A stretch of 47,506 bases of DNA, from the NCBI GenBank assembly GCA_947631035.1, contig CANRJW010000008.1, positions 1 through 47,506 of the forward strand, given 5' to 3'. The position numbers were made by a program, and so were the translations under genes. Positions 16,224-25,592 of this stretch are shown piece after piece (the stretch's first letter is position 1; each line of letters starts with the position of its first letter). The stretch is from an uncultured Bacilli bacterium (lineage in GTDB: Bacteria > Bacillota_I > Bacilli_A > RF39 > UBA660). The notes beneath the pieces are model-generated. The model was not told where the DNA came from. It made no database searches and worked only from the letters and a program-made list of their open reading frames with translations.

Positions 16224-17420
16224 ATGAAGAAAATCGATTGTAAGATTCTATCAATTTTAGTATTAGTTCTCTTGATTCCTTATTTATCTTATTTATCTGG
16301 TTTAGAAAGCAATCAAGAGATTATAGAAAATAATTCTGTTACAGTATTTGATGAAAATAGAGCCAAAAATAAAGTCAATACTCTCTTAGAAGAGAATAAA
16401 GATAAAGAATTACTTATCAATGCTTCTTATGATAAATTTTTTTATCTAGCTTTTAAAAATGAAGGGGGCAACACCCATTTTGTTATTGATGCCAAAACCG
16501 GAGAAGAAACCACGATTTTAAATTATATTAAAGAGGGTCAAAGACAAGCCTTTTTTAATAAAATAAAAGAACTTTTGTATTTAAAATATCCGAAGTTTAT
16601 TGCAAGTTTTCTAGAAGGGGAAGAAAGAATCCGTGATGTCGAACTTTTAGAAAATGAACTCATTATTTATTATAATAAAGAGGGTATTGAACCTGCTTTA
16701 GAGGAGGAATTATTTTTACACGTCAATTATAATGAAGTAAAAGATTATTTGGATTTTACGCTTGTTTTGGATAGTACATATGAAAATGAAAATGGTTACC
16801 AATATGATAAGAATAAAAAGACGATTGCCTTTACTTTTGATGATGGCCCCAATGGAGAAAAAACCAATCAACTTGTCAATATTTTGGAAGAAAATAAAGC
16901 CCATGCTACTTTTTTCATGGTTGGAAATCGTATGGAATATGGTCGTGAAACCATTTTAAACGTTTTAAATAAAGGAAATGAAATTGGAAGTCATTCTTAT
17001 GCCCATCAAAATTTAAAACGTATGAGTTTAGCAACTGTTTTAGAAGGTGAAAAAAGAACTCGTGAAATTTATAAGAGTATCACGGGAAAAGAACTTTTGT
17101 ATACAAGACCTCCTTATGGAAATATTACGTCTCAAATTAAAAAGAATTTGGATACGATTTTTATCAATTGGAGTCTTGATACAGAAGATTGGTTGCATCG
17201 CGATAAAGATAAAGTTGTGGAAGCCGTTTTAAAGGATGTCGAAGATGGCGATATTATTTTAATGCATGATTTATATGATTCTACGATTGAAGCTGTAGAG
17301 GAATTACTCCCTATTTTGTATGCTGATGGTTACCAAGTCGTAAGTATTTCAGAACTTGCTAATTTAAAGGGTGTTACTTTAGAAGAGCATCAACTTTATT
17401 ATAATCTAAAAGAAGTCTAA
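16224..17420 (+). CDS. Polysaccharide deacetylase (NodB domain), membrane-anchored
   Basis: A 398-residue protein with an N-terminal membrane segment (residues 9-27), an intermediate domain (30-190) and a C-terminal NodB deacetylase domain. The catalytic motifs are TFDDGP, the HSYAH pair (HxxxH), RPPYG, and the late ILMHD; all are present. It should remove acetyl groups from peptidoglycan or another surface glycan outside the membrane, which often gives lysozyme resistance or acts in spore cortex formation. The specific substrate cannot be read from the sequence. A TATACT box lies just upstream. It converges with a small membrane-protein gene and their ends overlap. Confidence 0.9.
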   Translation: MKKIDCKILSILVLVLLIPYLSYLSGLESNQEIIENNSVTVFDENRAKNKVNTLLEENKDKELLINASYDKFFYLAFKNEGGNTHFVIDAKTGEETTILNYIKEGQRQAFFNKIKELLYLKYPKFIASFLEGEERIRDVELLENELIIYYNKEGIEPALEEELFLHVNYNEVKDYLDFTLVLDSTYENENGYQYDKNKKTIAFTFDDGPNGEKTNQLVNILEENKAHATFFMVGNRMEYGRETILNVLNKGNEIGSHSYAHQNLKRMSLATVLEGEKRTREIYKSITGKELLYTRPPYGNITSQIKKNLDTIFINWSLDTEDWLHRDKDKVVEAVLKDVEDGDIILMHDLYDSTIEAVEELLPILYADGYQVVSISELANLKGVTLEEHQLYYNLKEV

Positions 17421-17795
17421 AGAAGCAGCGTCTTCATCGCTTCCTTGTAAACTAATATATAAGGATATTGCTCCTCCAATTAAGAAAAAGATGGAAGCAA
17501 TTAACCCTAAATAACCAAATTGAACTTGTTTTGGACTCGCATCCCAAGCAAGTTCTTTTAAATGCTTGTAATTAAGATATACAAAGTATAAATAAATGAA
17601 AAAAGAAATAATGAAGATTTCGGAATTGATAGTTCTAAATAGGTTTTCGTCTTGTTTTTGATGTTTTTTTAAATAATTTCGTTCATAATGATTGGAGACA
17701 ATAGCAAATATGGCTAAAAAAATATAAATAATCCATATATAATCTTCAATGCGTAGTTCTTCTAATGTTTCACTATCTCGACTATTATTTCCCAT
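17406..17795 (-). CDS. Small membrane protein, unknown function
   Basis: A 129-residue protein with three predicted membrane helices (around residues 20-37, 58-75 and 93-112), starting MGNNSRDSETLEELRIEDY. The ATG at 17795 is chosen because anything upstream would run into the tRNA-Glu gene. No known domain was recognised. It lies downstream of two tRNA genes on the same strand, separated from them by a terminator. Confidence 0.65.
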   Translation of the reverse strand: MGNNSRDSETLEELRIEDYIWIIYIFLAIFAIVSNHYERNYLKKHQKQDENLFRTINSEIFIISFFIYLYFVYLNYKHLKELAWDASPKQVQFGYLGLIASIFFLIGGAISLYISLQGSDEDAASLDFF

Positions 17796-17827
17796 ACTAA
17801 TTCTTATGCAGAAAGTTATGTAAATAG

Positions 17828-17858
17828 AAAAAAACTCAAACAATTTCTGTTTAAGTTT
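17828..17858 (-). terminator. Intrinsic terminator of the tRNA-Ile/tRNA-Glu transcript
   Basis: On the minus strand AAACTTAAAC pairs with GTTTGAGTTT (one G-T pair) around a 7-base loop, followed by a T-run. It lies just downstream of tRNA-Glu. Confidence 0.7.
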
Positions 17859-17868
17859 AATTACTAAA

Positions 17869-17945
17869 TGGTGACGAGTACGGGATTCGGACCCGTGAAT
17901 GCTGCCGTGAAAGGGCAGTGTGTTAAGCCGCTTCACCAACTCGCC
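17869..17945 (-). tRNA. tRNA-Glu (TTC)
   Basis: A complete cloverleaf on the minus strand: acceptor GGCGAGT with ACTCGTC, anticodon loop CTTTCAC with anticodon TTC, T-arm GGGTCCGAATCCC, and an encoded CCA end. Confidence 0.95.
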
Positions 17946-17954
17946 AAAACAAAA

Positions 17955-18031
<77 letters not shown>

Positions 18032-18116
18032 ATCTCGCAATGACTCTTTAATTTTATCTTATTTTAGGACATAATGCAAGTCTTTTTTACTATATTCTAT
18101 GCAAAAATTGTAAATT

Positions 18117-18551
18117 TTAGTCTTCTAATTTTCTTTTTATCTCAATTGGTAAATTTTTTAGTTCTTCATAAATTTTTTCGGTTTCCTTTTTAATTTCATT
18201 CGTATCATAATTGATTTTACTTAAAACTTCGTCGACGGCTTTTTCGTAATCTCTTTTATATTTTAAATTTAGTTCGTGCCAATTAATATGAGAAAATAAA
18301 GAAATTATTTCTTCTTTAAAGGGAAGCCTTTTTTGTAGCATTAAAACGGCAAGAATGGGATAACCTGGATATCCTTGCCAAAAGGAAGCATTATCATTGG
18401 AAACATAACAATTTCCTTGCCATTTTACTGTATAGTTTTTCTTTCCATCTGAAGAACTAACTAAAGCTCGATTTTCTTCCAGTTTTATTCTTTTATCAGC
18501 AATACAAGTATAGGCTTCATAAATTTTGGCAAGAGGGGGCATTTTTAACAT
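18117..18551 (-). CDS. Hypothetical protein
   Basis: A 144-residue soluble protein of unknown function, beginning MLKMPPLAKIYEAYTCIAD. A Trp/Tyr-rich middle (NASFWQGYPGYPILAVLML) precedes a helical, charged C-terminal third. The ATG at 18551 is chosen because AGGTG lies seven bases before it. It follows the methyltransferase-like gene by about 25 bases on the same strand, suggesting an operon. Confidence 0.7.
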   Translation of the reverse strand: MLKMPPLAKIYEAYTCIADKRIKLEENRALVSSSDGKKNYTVKWQGNCYVSNDNASFWQGYPGYPILAVLMLQKRLPFKEEIISLFSHINWHELNLKYKRDYEKAVDEVLSKINYDTNEIKKETEKIYEELKNLPIEIKRKLED

Positions 18552-18574
18552 ATCAATCACCTAACTTTAGTATA

Positions 18575-19507
18575 TCATTTTTTAGTAAGTGTCAAAATAG
18601 AATCTTTTGTTTGATTATGAAATTGAATACTATAAGTACCTTGAAACGAAAAAAGTTGCGGATGGAATTCTTGAAAATAAGCTAAGGTTTCTTCTAAATT
18701 ATAAAGAAAAGAAGAGTGGGCATGATATTTTTGATTGGCTTCGGTATCATAAAGATAACATAAAAGCATTTTACCATTTTCATGCAAACATGGTTTCATT
18801 TTTAAAATAAGTTTTTTTATTTTTTCATAACTTTCTATATAAGTAGCTAGATTGGATAACCAGATAGTATCAAATTTTTTCTTTAACGTAACCGTAAATA
18901 AATCCGCATTGATAAATTCTATTTTTGCTTTTTTTAATTTTTCTTTTGTCTCTTGATAGAGAAGAGTATTCCTTAAATAGGGATTATACATTTCTAGGGC
19001 TGACTGTTTATCTTCTTCTAGATTAAAAAAGAGACTATTACGTATCACTTCAGGGGAAAATGTATTAAAAAGTTCATCCCAAAATAAATAGGCTTCATCA
19101 TTTAAAAGACGTAAAGTTTTCCAAATTTTGTTGTAGTCCCTTTTATTATAAAGTAAGGGATTATCTATAAAAGGCTTCGGATAGTTTTTATATCGTAAAA
19201 ATTGACAAAATTCTTCTCGTTCAAGTTCTAATAAACAGGCCATTTTTAAATAAGCATATACTTTTGCATTCGGACAAATATCCAGAAAAGTAATCTTTTT
19301 GCATTGATATAGAATGGCATTTAAGGCTTGATCAAAGGAAGAACCTATCGTTAACAAAGATTTGTTTTTTAAAGGAAATTTTTGAATATAACCACCAATA
19401 TTTTCATTGGTAAAAGGATAGAGCATATAAAATTTTTTAGTAAGTTCTTCTGTATATTTACCATTACATTTATCTTTTGCTAATTGTAAATTATGTTCAA
19501 AATTCAA
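18575..19507 (-). CDS. SAM-dependent methyltransferase-like protein
   Basis: A 310-residue protein with a Rossmann-like SAM-binding pattern: KSLLTIGSSFDQALNAIL resembles motif I, followed by ITFLDICPNA (acidic end of strand 2), and later FDTIWLSNLATYI and ENGKMLLCYLY. The long helical N-terminal and insert regions resemble the DUF3419/BtaA-type transferase group more than classic methyltransferases, but this is tentative. The TTG start at 19507 is favoured by AGGAG at a good distance; a GTG at 19516 would directly abut it. Substrate unknown. Confidence 0.6.
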   Translation of the reverse strand: MNFEHNLQLAKDKCNGKYTEELTKKFYMLYPFTNENIGGYIQKFPLKNKSLLTIGSSFDQALNAILYQCKKITFLDICPNAKVYAYLKMACLLELEREEFCQFLRYKNYPKPFIDNPLLYNKRDYNKIWKTLRLLNDEAYLFWDELFNTFSPEVIRNSLFFNLEEDKQSALEMYNPYLRNTLLYQETKEKLKKAKIEFINADLFTVTLKKKFDTIWLSNLATYIESYEKIKKLILKMKPCLHENGKMLLCYLYDTEANQKYHAHSSFLYNLEETLAYFQEFHPQLFSFQGTYSIQFHNQTKDSILTLTKK

Positions 19508-19764
19508 TAGAAACACTCCTAACTATCCTAATCATTTTTAATTGCTGTTTACTATAACAAAAATGAATAATCATGTCAATTTTATAAGTTTGTTTCTATT
19601 ATATGATATGTTATATTGATCTATTGATTATATAACTTATGCATTAGCCCAAAGAATTAAAGCAAATCAATATACGAGGTGTTTAGATAGGAACAGTTTA
19701 AAAGTGCCGTAGTTAGTGCCAAACTATAATAATTTGTGTTATTTGTAATAATTTTAAAAAAATA

Positions 19765-19802
19765 AAAATTCCTAGCAAACTCTTATAATTGCTAGGAATT
19801 TT
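19765..19802 (-). terminator. Intrinsic terminator of tRNA-Lys
   Basis: A perfect 14-bp stem (core ATTCCTAGCAA with TTGCTAGGAAT) with a 10-base loop. On the minus strand it is followed by a long T-rich tract. The roughly 250 bases between it and the methyltransferase-like gene hold no gene that can be supported. Confidence 0.85.
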
Positions 19803-19814
19803 ACTTAACAAACT

Positions 19815-19890
19815 TGGTGTCCCCTTAGGGATTCGAACCCTAGACCCACTGATTAAGAGTCAGTTGCTCTACCAACTGAGCTAAGGAGAC
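19815..19890 (-). tRNA. tRNA-Lys (CTT)
   Basis: A complete cloverleaf on the minus strand: acceptor GTCTCCT with AGGGGAC, anticodon loop CTCTTAA with anticodon CTT, T-arm GGGTTCGAATCCC, and an encoded CCA end. Confidence 0.95.
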
Positions 19891-19951
19891 ATTTACACTT
19901 GCTAATTCATTATAACATAAATTTTAGAAAAGTGTAAAAAATTTTTATTTC

Positions 19952-21331
19952 CTAATCTTCTTTTATTAAAGAATAACCGACTTGATTAATCGTGCCTGCT
20001 CCAATTGTGACAATAATATCTTGTGGTTGGACATTTTCTTTTAAATATTCCTCTATTTCTTCATAACTTTCTAAAAAGCAAACATTTTCGTTTTCTTTTT
20101 TTATTAAGTTTTCTAAGTCTTTAGAAGAAATTTCATAAGTATTCGTTTCTCTTGCAGCGTAAATAGGAGCAAGAAGAATGTGGTCAAATTGTTTTAAAAC
20201 CATGGCAAATTCTTTTAAGTGCTCCTTGGTTCTAGAAAAAGTATGCGGTTCAAATATCGCCCAAGTTTCATGATGGGGAATTTCTTTGGTACAAAGATAG
20301 GTTGTTTCAATCTCGGTAGGGTGATGGGCATAATCGTCATAAACAGGAATTCCTTTAAAAGTTCCAATAAGTTCGAAACGACGATTGGCTCCAGTAAAAT
20401 TTTCTAAGGCTTTCTTTATGGATACTTTATCGAGAGCATATAAATCGGCGGTGGCTATAGAGGCAAGGGCATTTAAAATGTTATGTTGGCCATGTACTTT
20501 TAAAGTGTATGTATCATAGTAAACTTGATTTTTATAGCAATTAAAAGTAGGGTAACCAGAGGAATCCATGGTGATATTTTGGGCTCTAAAATTAGCTTCG
20601 GTTAAAATACCATAGGTGATGACGGGATGGTGGACATTGGTTAAAATTTCTTTGGTATTTATATCATCTATGTTTGCAATAACAACGCCATCTTCATCTA
20701 AATTTTCTGTAAATTTTAGGAAAGAGTGTTTAATATTTTCAATTGTTTTAAAATAATCTAAATGGTCATTGTCGATATTTAAAATGATTTCAGTATGGGG
20801 ATGGAATTTTAAAAATGAATCAACGTATTCGCAAGCTTCTAAAATAAAGTAGTCGCTTTTTCCTGTTTTGTTGTTTCCTTGAATAGGTTTTAAGTAAGCA
20901 CCTACTTCGATAGTCGGGTCTTTTTGGGCTTCTAAAAAAATCATGGAAATCATAGAAGTCGTTGTCGTTTTGCCATGGGTTCCACTAATACAAATACATT
21001 TCGAAAAACATTTGGTAATTTCTCCTAGAAATTCGCTACGTTCCATGAGTTTCTTTCCTAACTTTTCTGCATATGTGTATTCGGCATCCGTTTTTGGAAT
21101 AGCGGCGGTATAGACAACTACGTCGGCTTGTTTTACCAACTCTAAATTAGATCCAATCGTAATTTCTAATCCTAGTTCTTTTAAATGTTTGGTATTATCA
21201 CTTTCATGGGCATCACTTCCTGTTACGAAAATGTGGTGATCCATTAATAATTCTGCTAGACCACTCATAGAAACACCACCAATGCCAATCATATGAATTT
21301 TACCCATATTTTGAATATTATCCCATGTCAT
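19952..21331 (-). CDS. murC: UDP-N-acetylmuramate--L-alanine ligase MurC
   Basis: A 459-residue cytoplasmic Mur ligase that adds L-alanine to UDP-MurNAc, the first step of the peptidoglycan stem peptide. The N-terminal UDP-binding domain has HMIGIGGVSMSGLAELL, the ATP-binding loop is SGTHGKTTTTSMI, and the central ligase part has NIDNDHLDYF. The C-terminal domain has YDDYAHHPTEI and EPHTFSRT. The ATG at 21331 is chosen because AGAGG lies before it on the minus strand; the open frame extends upstream without support. Confidence 0.96.
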   Translation of the reverse strand: MTWDNIQNMGKIHMIGIGGVSMSGLAELLMDHHIFVTGSDAHESDNTKHLKELGLEITIGSNLELVKQADVVVYTAAIPKTDAEYTYAEKLGKKLMERSEFLGEITKCFSKCICISGTHGKTTTTSMISMIFLEAQKDPTIEVGAYLKPIQGNNKTGKSDYFILEACEYVDSFLKFHPHTEIILNIDNDHLDYFKTIENIKHSFLKFTENLDEDGVVIANIDDINTKEILTNVHHPVITYGILTEANFRAQNITMDSSGYPTFNCYKNQVYYDTYTLKVHGQHNILNALASIATADLYALDKVSIKKALENFTGANRRFELIGTFKGIPVYDDYAHHPTEIETTYLCTKEIPHHETWAIFEPHTFSRTKEHLKEFAMVLKQFDHILLAPIYAARETNTYEISSKDLENLIKKENENVCFLESYEEIEEYLKENVQPQDIIVTIGAGTINQVGYSLIKED

Positions 21332-21431
21332 ATTTTTTATCCTCTTTTCTCTTTTTATTATAACGTATGATAGAAAAAAAGAAAATAAGTTTAAAAAAGA
21401 AGAAGGACGTGCTATAATTTTTTCAAAGGTT

Positions 21432-21746
21432 GTGGTAAATTTGAAAACAAAATACGAAAGAATGAGTAAAGAAGAAAAAAAAGCCATCAAAGAAAAATAT
21501 CAAAAAACGGAAAAAGGTATGGAAATGCTCAAACGTTTATTTCGTTTGAACGTTGCGGGAATCCTTTTAGTTTTGTATGCCATCTATTTATTTTTTAGTC
21601 ATTTTAATCGTCTAAAATGGAGTGATTATGTAACGAGTATTCCTATAGCACTTATTGGTATTTTCTTTCTGTTTATGTCTTATCGTTTGAAGAAGAAAGT
21701 TTTAAATCAATTTGCAATTAAAAATGAAAAGAAAAAGAATAAATAA
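21432..21746 (+). CDS. Small membrane protein, unknown function
   Basis: A 104-residue protein with a charged N-terminal helix (residues 8-34, many Lys/Glu) and two membrane helices (about 40-58 and 67-83), ending in a Lys-rich tail. No family was recognised. It is divergent from murC, with a TATAAT box at 21413-21418. The start codon is uncertain: GTG at 21432, TTG at 21441 or ATG at 21462 are possible. Confidence 0.55.
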   Translation: MVNLKTKYERMSKEEKKAIKEKYQKTEKGMEMLKRLFRLNVAGILLVLYAIYLFFSHFNRLKWSDYVTSIPIALIGIFFLFMSYRLKKKVLNQFAIKNEKKKNK

Positions 21747-21749
21747 AGA

Positions 21750-21781
21750 AAAAAGATTTTGAAAAACCTCAAAATCTTTTT
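21750..21781. terminator. Bidirectional intrinsic terminator
   Basis: A 12-bp stem (AAAAAGATTTTG and CAAAATCTTTTT) with an 8-base loop lies between the small membrane-protein gene (plus) and tRNA-Ser (minus). Because the arms are A- and T-rich it can serve both. Confidence 0.8.
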
Positions 21782-21792
21782 AAATTCTTAAA

Positions 21793-21883
21793 TGGCGGAG
21801 TAGGAGAGATTTGAACTCTCGCGCCAGTTACCCGACCTATACCCTTAGCAGGGGCACCTCTTCAGCCTCTTGAGTACTACTCC
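21793..21883 (-). tRNA. tRNA-Ser (GCT)
   Basis: A class II tRNA on the minus strand with a long variable arm. The acceptor is GGAGTAG with CTACTCC, the anticodon loop is CTGCTAA with anticodon GCT, and a CCA end is encoded. Confidence 0.94.
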
Positions 21884-21956
21884 ATAAAGACCATAAATTT
21901 ATTTTAGTATATATTTTTATTATAGTCAATAACTAATTTTTGTATTGTATACTAAA

Positions 21957-23774
21957 TTAAAACCATGATCGAATAAGTCGAATGTATTCTTGAACAATCG
22001 AACTTGTTTTACTTTTTGCAATAGTCTCTTTGGCTAAAGTAATATTATCGGTGATAATATTGTCGACGTTTAATGAAATCATTTTTTGCATGTTTTCTTC
22101 GGTATTGATTGTCCAAGCATAGATTTCTTTGCCTTCGTTATGAATTTTTTTCACTAATGTTTTCGTAATGCTAGAAGCTTCAATACTAAAGTGGTCGGCA
22201 TAAGTAAGTTTAGTAATATCTCCATAAGCAAGACTCATAACATAAACGGTTTGAATTGTCGGATCATATTCTTTAACATGGAACAAAACATCATAATTTT
22301 GGGAAGTGACTACACAATTATCTTGATAATCGTATTGGTGAATTAAATCAATAACGGACGATTCAAAATCGGTTTCATGGCCTGTTGGTTTTAATTCAAT
22401 ATTTAATTTTAAATTATTTTCTTTGGCGTATAAAATAACTTCTTCTAGTAAAGGTATTTTTTCTCCTTGAAAGGCATCGCTAAAGAAACTACCGGCATCT
22501 AATTCTTTAATCTCGTCATAATTTGTTTCCCAAGTGTTTTGATTGACTCCAGTCGTTCTTTTTAAATTGGTATCATGTAAAACAATCAATTTTTTATCTT
22601 TCGTTTGTTGAACATCTAACTCAACCCAATCTGCTCCTAGTTCTTTTGCTCCTTGAAAAGCCACTAGGGTATTTTCAGGATACAAAGCGGAAGCTCCACG
22701 ATGGGCAGTGACTTCAATGGTTCTTATATACTCAATATTAAAGTGAAACTTACCATTATAAATTGCATAGGTAAGCATCGTTCCACCAAGAAGAGTAAGA
22801 AGTGTAGCACCTACCTTAAGAAAACGATAATTTCTTTTTTCTTTTTCGGCTATTTTTACGATAGGAACGGCTTTTATTTTTTCTTTTCTTTCGTTTTTAT
22901 GAACGTAGTATAAACCACTTATCGAAGCATAACTAATAGGAGTTGCAAGTAGTGTAAACACCAGAAAAGATAAAGCGATAAAAATCCAAATGATGGTAAT
23001 CGTAAAATTGCGAATGAATTCAATCGAATAGAAAACTTTGTGAATCAAAAGAATTAAGAAAATTCCTAAAAAGACAAAGAGAACATAGAGTAGCGTTGTC
23101 AAAATCTCTGTGCAGGCAATGACTAAAAAATCTTTAATTTTATTCTTTTTACTTAATTTGCTACTTCTTTTTCGGGCATTTTTAAAGTTTTCGTTTTCTA
23201 AAATAAAGTAATGCATCGCATAAATCCAACGAAGGAGCAAAATTGCTAAGAAAAGTAAAGCAAGAAGATAAAGAATAAAGAGTGTTTTGTTTTGAACAAT
23301 AAAATCCATAATAAATTCTGGTACTTTTATCGTGGAAATAAAACTAGAAGAAATACCTAAGTTTAAAAAAGGAATTAAAAAGAGAATTAAAAAAGCCATA
23401 AAAATATTTTTGGGAGAAAAGACATGTTTTATTTTAGATAGAGAAGTAAAAATGGCTTCTTTCATCGTGATTTTCTTTTTATGATACGAGCAATCTAAAA
23501 TTAAAATTAGAGCACTAATATCAAATAAAGCATACAAAGTCATGAGTAAAATCAGTAAAAAAAGCATCAAAAGAGAAAAAGGATTGCTTAAAAAAGCCAA
23601 AACATTTTCTAAAGTTAAGTACGAATAGCCGGCGATTTTCATAGTAAGTCGAAACATTCCTAAAAATAAAGGAATAAAAAATATCGCCGAAATCACTTTA
23701 TAAAAGAATTCGAATTGGACGAGCGTTTTTTGATTATAGCGAATCATTTCCCATGTTTTTTTTAAATTTTTCAT
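21957..23774 (-). CDS. Membrane glycerophosphodiester phosphodiesterase
   Basis: A 605-residue protein. The first 330 or so residues contain about seven or eight membrane helices, matching the membrane domain found ahead of GDPD in Firmicutes. The C-terminal GDPD TIM barrel (about 350-590) has the catalytic set: AHRGAS, the acidic ELDVQ and VLHD, with ENTLVAF between. It should hydrolyse glycerophosphodiesters, perhaps polyglycerolphosphate from lipoteichoic acid or membrane lipids, on the outer face. It is transcribed after the yidD/ZnuA-like pair on the same strand. Confidence 0.9.
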   Translation of the reverse strand: MKNLKKTWEMIRYNQKTLVQFEFFYKVISAIFFIPLFLGMFRLTMKIAGYSYLTLENVLAFLSNPFSLLMLFLLILLMTLYALFDISALILILDCSYHKKKITMKEAIFTSLSKIKHVFSPKNIFMAFLILFLIPFLNLGISSSFISTIKVPEFIMDFIVQNKTLFILYLLALLFLAILLLRWIYAMHYFILENENFKNARKRSSKLSKKNKIKDFLVIACTEILTTLLYVLFVFLGIFLILLIHKVFYSIEFIRNFTITIIWIFIALSFLVFTLLATPISYASISGLYYVHKNERKEKIKAVPIVKIAEKEKRNYRFLKVGATLLTLLGGTMLTYAIYNGKFHFNIEYIRTIEVTAHRGASALYPENTLVAFQGAKELGADWVELDVQQTKDKKLIVLHDTNLKRTTGVNQNTWETNYDEIKELDAGSFFSDAFQGEKIPLLEEVILYAKENNLKLNIELKPTGHETDFESSVIDLIHQYDYQDNCVVTSQNYDVLFHVKEYDPTIQTVYVMSLAYGDITKLTYADHFSIEASSITKTLVKKIHNEGKEIYAWTINTEENMQKMISLNVDNIITDNITLAKETIAKSKTSSIVQEYIRLIRSWF

Positions 23775-23820
23775 TTTTCCACCTCAAATTTTCTAACTAT
23801 TTTTAAAAAGAAAAAGAGAT

Positions 23821-24672
23821 TTAATCTCCTAAAGTCGCATTTTTAATATTTTCCATATATTCATTCATAATGGTAAAATACGTATCATTGTTTTCTTTTT
23901 CTTCACTGGTTAATGTTTCCATTGTATTTACCGTTACCACTTTGGCTCCTTCTTGTACTAATTCTTGAATTGCACTATTTTTTTCTTCAGTATCTTTCAT
24001 GAAAAGGGTTGTATATTTCTTTTCTTTAAAATTATTTTTAAGAGAATTTAGATTGGCTTCTTCTAAAGAAATTACGGTAAATCCATAGTTTTCTAAGTAT
24101 TTAAACATATTCGAAGAGGCGATAATTGTTCCCTTATTGATTTCGTTTGCACTTTTCGCAACATTTCGTAATTCGGCATCCATCACCGATAACTTGTCTG
24201 CTAAATCCTCATATTTTTTCTCTAGTTCTTCTTTGGCATATTTACTACTTACAAAATCCTTTAAGTTGTCTTTAATGGTTTTAGCAAGCATCAAATAGTA
24301 ATTGGGACTTAACCATAATTCTTCAATGCCATTTTCATATTTAAGTCCATAAGCTACATCGATAATATATAATTTATGATTATTATTAATTAAATTTTTG
24401 GCAACTTCTTGTTCATTTGATAAACCATTGTAAATAAAAATATCATTTTTACTATATTGTTTAATTTGTTTGTTGGTTAGAGTATAATTTGCTACCTCAG
24501 CACCATTGGGATAAATACTTAATATAGAACCATCTTGATAGATTTGCTCGGCGATAAATTCAATTGGATAGAGTGTCGTTAAAACGTTTAACCCATCACT
24601 TTTGTTATTTCCACAACCAGTGGTTAAAAATAGTAAACCGATTATAATGATTCCTAAAATTCTTTTTTTCAT
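23821..24672 (-). CDS. ZnuA-family lipoprotein lacking metal ligands
   Basis: A 283-residue lipoprotein (lipobox LTTGC near residues 17-21) with the fold pattern of metal ABC transporter substrate-binding proteins: VLTTLYPIEFIAEQI at the start, a long central helix, and a second lobe. The usual metal ligands are missing. The first-His region reads GAEVANYTLT instead of a PH-x-YEPT type. The second reads ELWLSPN where HxWLDP is expected, the third ASSNMFKYLENYGF where HxAFxY is expected, and the acidic ligand region reads TVNTMETLT. No permease or ATPase gene is adjacent. It probably no longer binds zinc or manganese in the normal way. It overlaps yidD by four bases. Confidence 0.75.
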   Translation of the reverse strand: MKKRILGIIIIGLLFLTTGCGNNKSDGLNVLTTLYPIEFIAEQIYQDGSILSIYPNGAEVANYTLTNKQIKQYSKNDIFIYNGLSNEQEVAKNLINNNHKLYIIDVAYGLKYENGIEELWLSPNYYLMLAKTIKDNLKDFVSSKYAKEELEKKYEDLADKLSVMDAELRNVAKSANEINKGTIIASSNMFKYLENYGFTVISLEEANLNSLKNNFKEKKYTTLFMKDTEEKNSAIQELVQEGAKVVTVNTMETLTSEEKENNDTYFTIMNEYMENIKNATLGD

Positions 24673-24890
24673 ACTTTCTCCTTTTCGGGGACTTCATCAA
24701 TACCAAATGGTCCATTTGGACGACACTTGGCTATTCTTTTTATCCCTAATTTTATTCCTTTTAAAACACCAAATCGTTCAATAGCAATTTTTGTGTATTC
24801 ACTACAAGTTGGTGTAAAACGACAAAAATGATGCGAAGTAAATGGTAAGACTTGGTAACAATTGATGAGAAAAATACAAAGTTTTTTCAT
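24669..24890 (-). CDS. yidD: Membrane protein insertion efficiency factor YidD
   Basis: A 73-residue YidD, which assists YidC-dependent membrane-protein insertion. The conserved Cys-rich pattern is intact: YQVLPFTSHHFCRFTPTCSEY, then later CRPNGPFGIDEVP. The start at 24890 is favoured by GGTGAG four bases upstream; an ATG at 24908 is also in frame. The stop overlaps the start of the ZnuA-like lipoprotein gene, so the two are coupled. Confidence 0.92.
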   Translation of the reverse strand: MKKLCIFLINCYQVLPFTSHHFCRFTPTCSEYTKIAIERFGVLKGIKLGIKRIAKCRPNGPFGIDEVPEKEKV

Positions 24891-24979
24891 TTGACTCACC
24901 ACGTTCATTTTACTACAAAATTTGATTAAAGTAAAAGAAAATTTATGTTATACTAAAGAGAAAAAGAGAGGAAATAAAT

Positions 24980-25507
24980 ATGAAATACTATGAATATGCA
25001 CTTTCACACGTTAAAGAAGAAAGTGAAATTATTATCATGCATCAAAATCAAGATAAAATTCTTCGAGAATCTTTATATACATATCTTCATAATTTACAAG
25101 ATAGCTCTTACTTAGTGAATCATGTTTCAGAAGAAGAATTTTCTATCATGAAAGAACAAATCAACCAAAAGGGCTATTTGAGTGAAAGAAATCGTCCGTT
25201 TGATTTTTCTTATCATCGTGAATATTACTTACTATTTAAATACCAAAAGAGCAAAAAAACTTATGTCAACGACTATAACTCCTTTAAAACGACCGGTACT
25301 TATCTTCTCGAAGAAAATCATTTAACTTATTATGAGGCTTTAATTCCTTTTCCCAATCAAGGAATCTTTTATACTATCGAGCCAGATTTTAAAATTTATA
25401 CGACAGAAAGCTTTCAAGATATTTTAAATCATTATCAAAAGACGGATACTTTTTTCTTAGAGACAGAAGAATTAAAAAGAGTTAAAAAGAACAAGTTCAA
25501 CAAATAA
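24980..25507 (+). CDS. Hypothetical protein
   Basis: A 175-residue soluble protein, not recognised. It starts MKYYEYALSHVKEESEIIIM behind AGAGGAAA and is rich in Tyr, Glu and Lys. No membrane segment and no catalytic motif are visible. It precedes rnc-smc with about 85 bases between, and is divergent from yidD. Confidence 0.65.
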   Translation: MKYYEYALSHVKEESEIIIMHQNQDKILRESLYTYLHNLQDSSYLVNHVSEEEFSIMKEQINQKGYLSERNRPFDFSYHREYYLLFKYQKSKKTYVNDYNSFKTTGTYLLEENHLTYYEALIPFPNQGIFYTIEPDFKIYTTESFQDILNHYQKTDTFFLETEELKRVKKNKFNK

Positions 25508-25592
25508 GCATAAACTTGTTTTTTTCTTTCTATACCAAAATAAGACGGGTCGTGTTATAATAGTTTAAGAAACTTGAAGGATGTGTTTTTCG

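Noticed and set aside
19517-19764. Possible gene or RNA between the methyltransferase-like gene and tRNA-Lys
   Set aside because: Only short frames without ribosome sites and no stable conserved structure were seen.
21332-21490. N-terminal extension of murC
   Set aside because: The extra 53 residues have no MurC similarity and a good ribosome-binding site sits before 21331.
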